A DNA stretch of 64,000 bases from Macrothele yani (lineage: Eukaryota > Arthropoda > Arachnida > Araneae > Macrothelidae). Under the pieces are notes generated by a model that saw only the letters and a list, made by a program, of their open reading frames with translations, did no database searches and had not been told where the DNA came from. A program made the position numbers and the translations under genes. The stretch lies in contig CM076999.1 in NCBI GenBank assembly GCA_039090855.1, forward strand, positions 112,157,072 through 112,221,071, read 5' to 3'. Positions 62,861 to 64,000 of the stretch are shown piece by piece; within the stretch, counting starts at the first letter, position 1, and each line of letters opens with the position of its first letter.

Positions 62861-63667
62861 TCTGAAATTGAAGTAAATCGGATGATTCGTCAGAACAGAT
62901 AAGGAAGTTTAGGAAAGTAAGTAGGTAGAGTTGTACAATTATCCCTGAACAGGGTAAAAAGACTGGGAAGTAGGGGGAGAAGGTGACTGCTCAGTTTATA
63001 CACTACCAGTGTCAGTTTATACACTACTCACTGACCTCTCACACCTGAGAGAGATTTTGGGCGGGGGAGGGTGGGGATTGGCATTTGTTTTTCTCTTTTG
63101 TTATTTTACTGCAAAGACGGGTTCTCAGTGTTCACTGTTCACAGCAAAGAGATTAGAGTAATACAGACTGGCAAGCGTAATGCTAGTGGGTCGGAAACGA
63201 CGGAGACCAATTGAATGTGCAGCGCCATCTATAAATGAGGAAAGTCGGGTGGTGAACAAATGCCTATTGCATGCTATTGCAAAGCAAGAATGTTTGATTC
63301 AATTCATAATGTACTGCAGAAATTACGTATAGGGAATGTTCGCTTACGACAAAACTTTCTGAATCAAATCGTAATTAGCAAGCTCTCATATCTGAGAAAA
63401 AACAAACAGGACTAGTAAGCAGGAAAATACAAGGCTATATCGCGGTAGGCCATATACACAGAGCACAGAAATAAAAGTAAACTACGTAACATGAAAATTT
63501 TGCGTCATCACATACACTTAAATCTTAAAGATATATTAAAATCTGAAAGATTTAGAACTGCAATACTCGCGAAATATGTCAACACACTAAGTACTCCCTA
63601 TACTGGCTGCTTTCAATGTATGCCGGAAGTAGAATGCTTTCTTCCAGCCTATTCTCCTCCAATGTCT
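62861..63667. other. Unassigned stretch
   Basis: No gene recognised. Contains agcgccatctataaatgag and a direct repeat gtcagtttatacactac (about 62990-63025). Confidence 0.3.
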
Positions 63668-63730
63668 GGGAGATGCAAAATTCACAAGGCCAGGATACTG
63701 GGTATTCTGGCTTTGTGAACTTAGCATCTC
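63668..63730. repeat. Imperfect hairpin, 30-bp arms
   Basis: ggagatgcaaaattcacaag ... gccaggatac and the inverted gtattctggctttgtgaact ... tagcatctcc pair at about 26 of 30 positions around a 3-base loop. Confidence 0.8.
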
Positions 63731-64000
63731 CTCCAATTCAGCGCCCTGGAAAATGGTGGTCTATAGATCGAGATTTTTCATTAAATGAAACACTTGGCGC
63801 CATCTACCCTCTGACTTAACAAACTTTAACACTTGCCACGTCTATTGACGTTTAAAGAAAGTTTTCTATCGTATTTTTTAATAGCATACTGAAGTTGTAT
63901 ACTTCATTTATAGACACCCTGCATAATAATATTTTGCGCACGTGCCCCAAATGCCCTTCCGTAAACCAGGCTCTGGTTATTCTAAGTGATATTATCACGA
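63731..64000. other. Unassigned right edge
   Basis: No feature recognised up to the window end; ggcgccatctaccctctgac resembles short words near other insertion ends. Confidence 0.3.

Overview
The window looks like intronic and intergenic DNA of a repeat-rich animal genome, most probably an arthropod (a chelicerate is possible, the lineage is not proven). It is AT-rich, has no bacterial gene layout, and is packed with Tc1/mariner, hAT and long-TIR DNA transposons, Penelope-like elements, two LINE families and at least four tRNA-derived SINE families. Nearly every protein-like reading frame is transposon-derived and most are broken.

One host gene is supported. Three minus-strand exons fit a sororin (CDCA5-type) cohesion gene: a 13-codon first exon with a good Kozak context (61107-61146), a 1.2 kb middle exon with splice signals (52725-53937), and a 25-codon last exon (28485-28562) ending in a sororin-like C-terminal motif with a poly(A) signal about 200 bp downstream. 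The splice phases agree across both introns. The introns, about 7 and 24 kb, hold much of the transposon load. The middle exon needs one -1 frameshift, inside an A-rich stretch, to be read through.

Layout. 1-8000: LINE, RTE and hAT pieces, two Tc1 elements with TIRs and TA duplications (1661-3114, 5017-6154), two Penelope-like fragments. 8000-16500: a nested MITE pair (8265-8922), a long-TIR element (10634-12217) and a dense cluster of one SINE family, including copies inside copies. 16500-28200: an RTE LINE, a TTAA MITE split by a Tc1 element, a Tc1 element split by both a LINE and a hAT element, and a mariner element whose right end is amplified into a 133-bp tandem array. 28200-45000: last sororin exon, an RT reading frame, a LINE, a trimeric higher-order satellite (40420-41550), mariner pieces and a nearly readable Tc1 element (43325-44864). 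45560-49905: a 4.3 kb DNA transposon with about 0.7 kb TIRs and an unbroken 693-codon transposase-like gene, inserted in a roughly 700-bp dispersed repeat. 50600-55100: two foldback-like elements built from inverted arms and internal minisatellites, on either side of the middle sororin exon. 55400-64000: a split Tc1 element, a Penelope-like GIY-YIG fragment, the first sororin exon and a long-TIR element.

Target-site duplications allow a relative chronology at many loci: SINEs landed in Tc1, mariner, dispersed repeats and older SINEs; Tc1 landed in a TTAA MITE; a hAT MITE landed in another copy of that MITE; the 4.3 kb transposon landed in the 700-bp repeat. All family names come from motif recognition by eye; no database search was possible.
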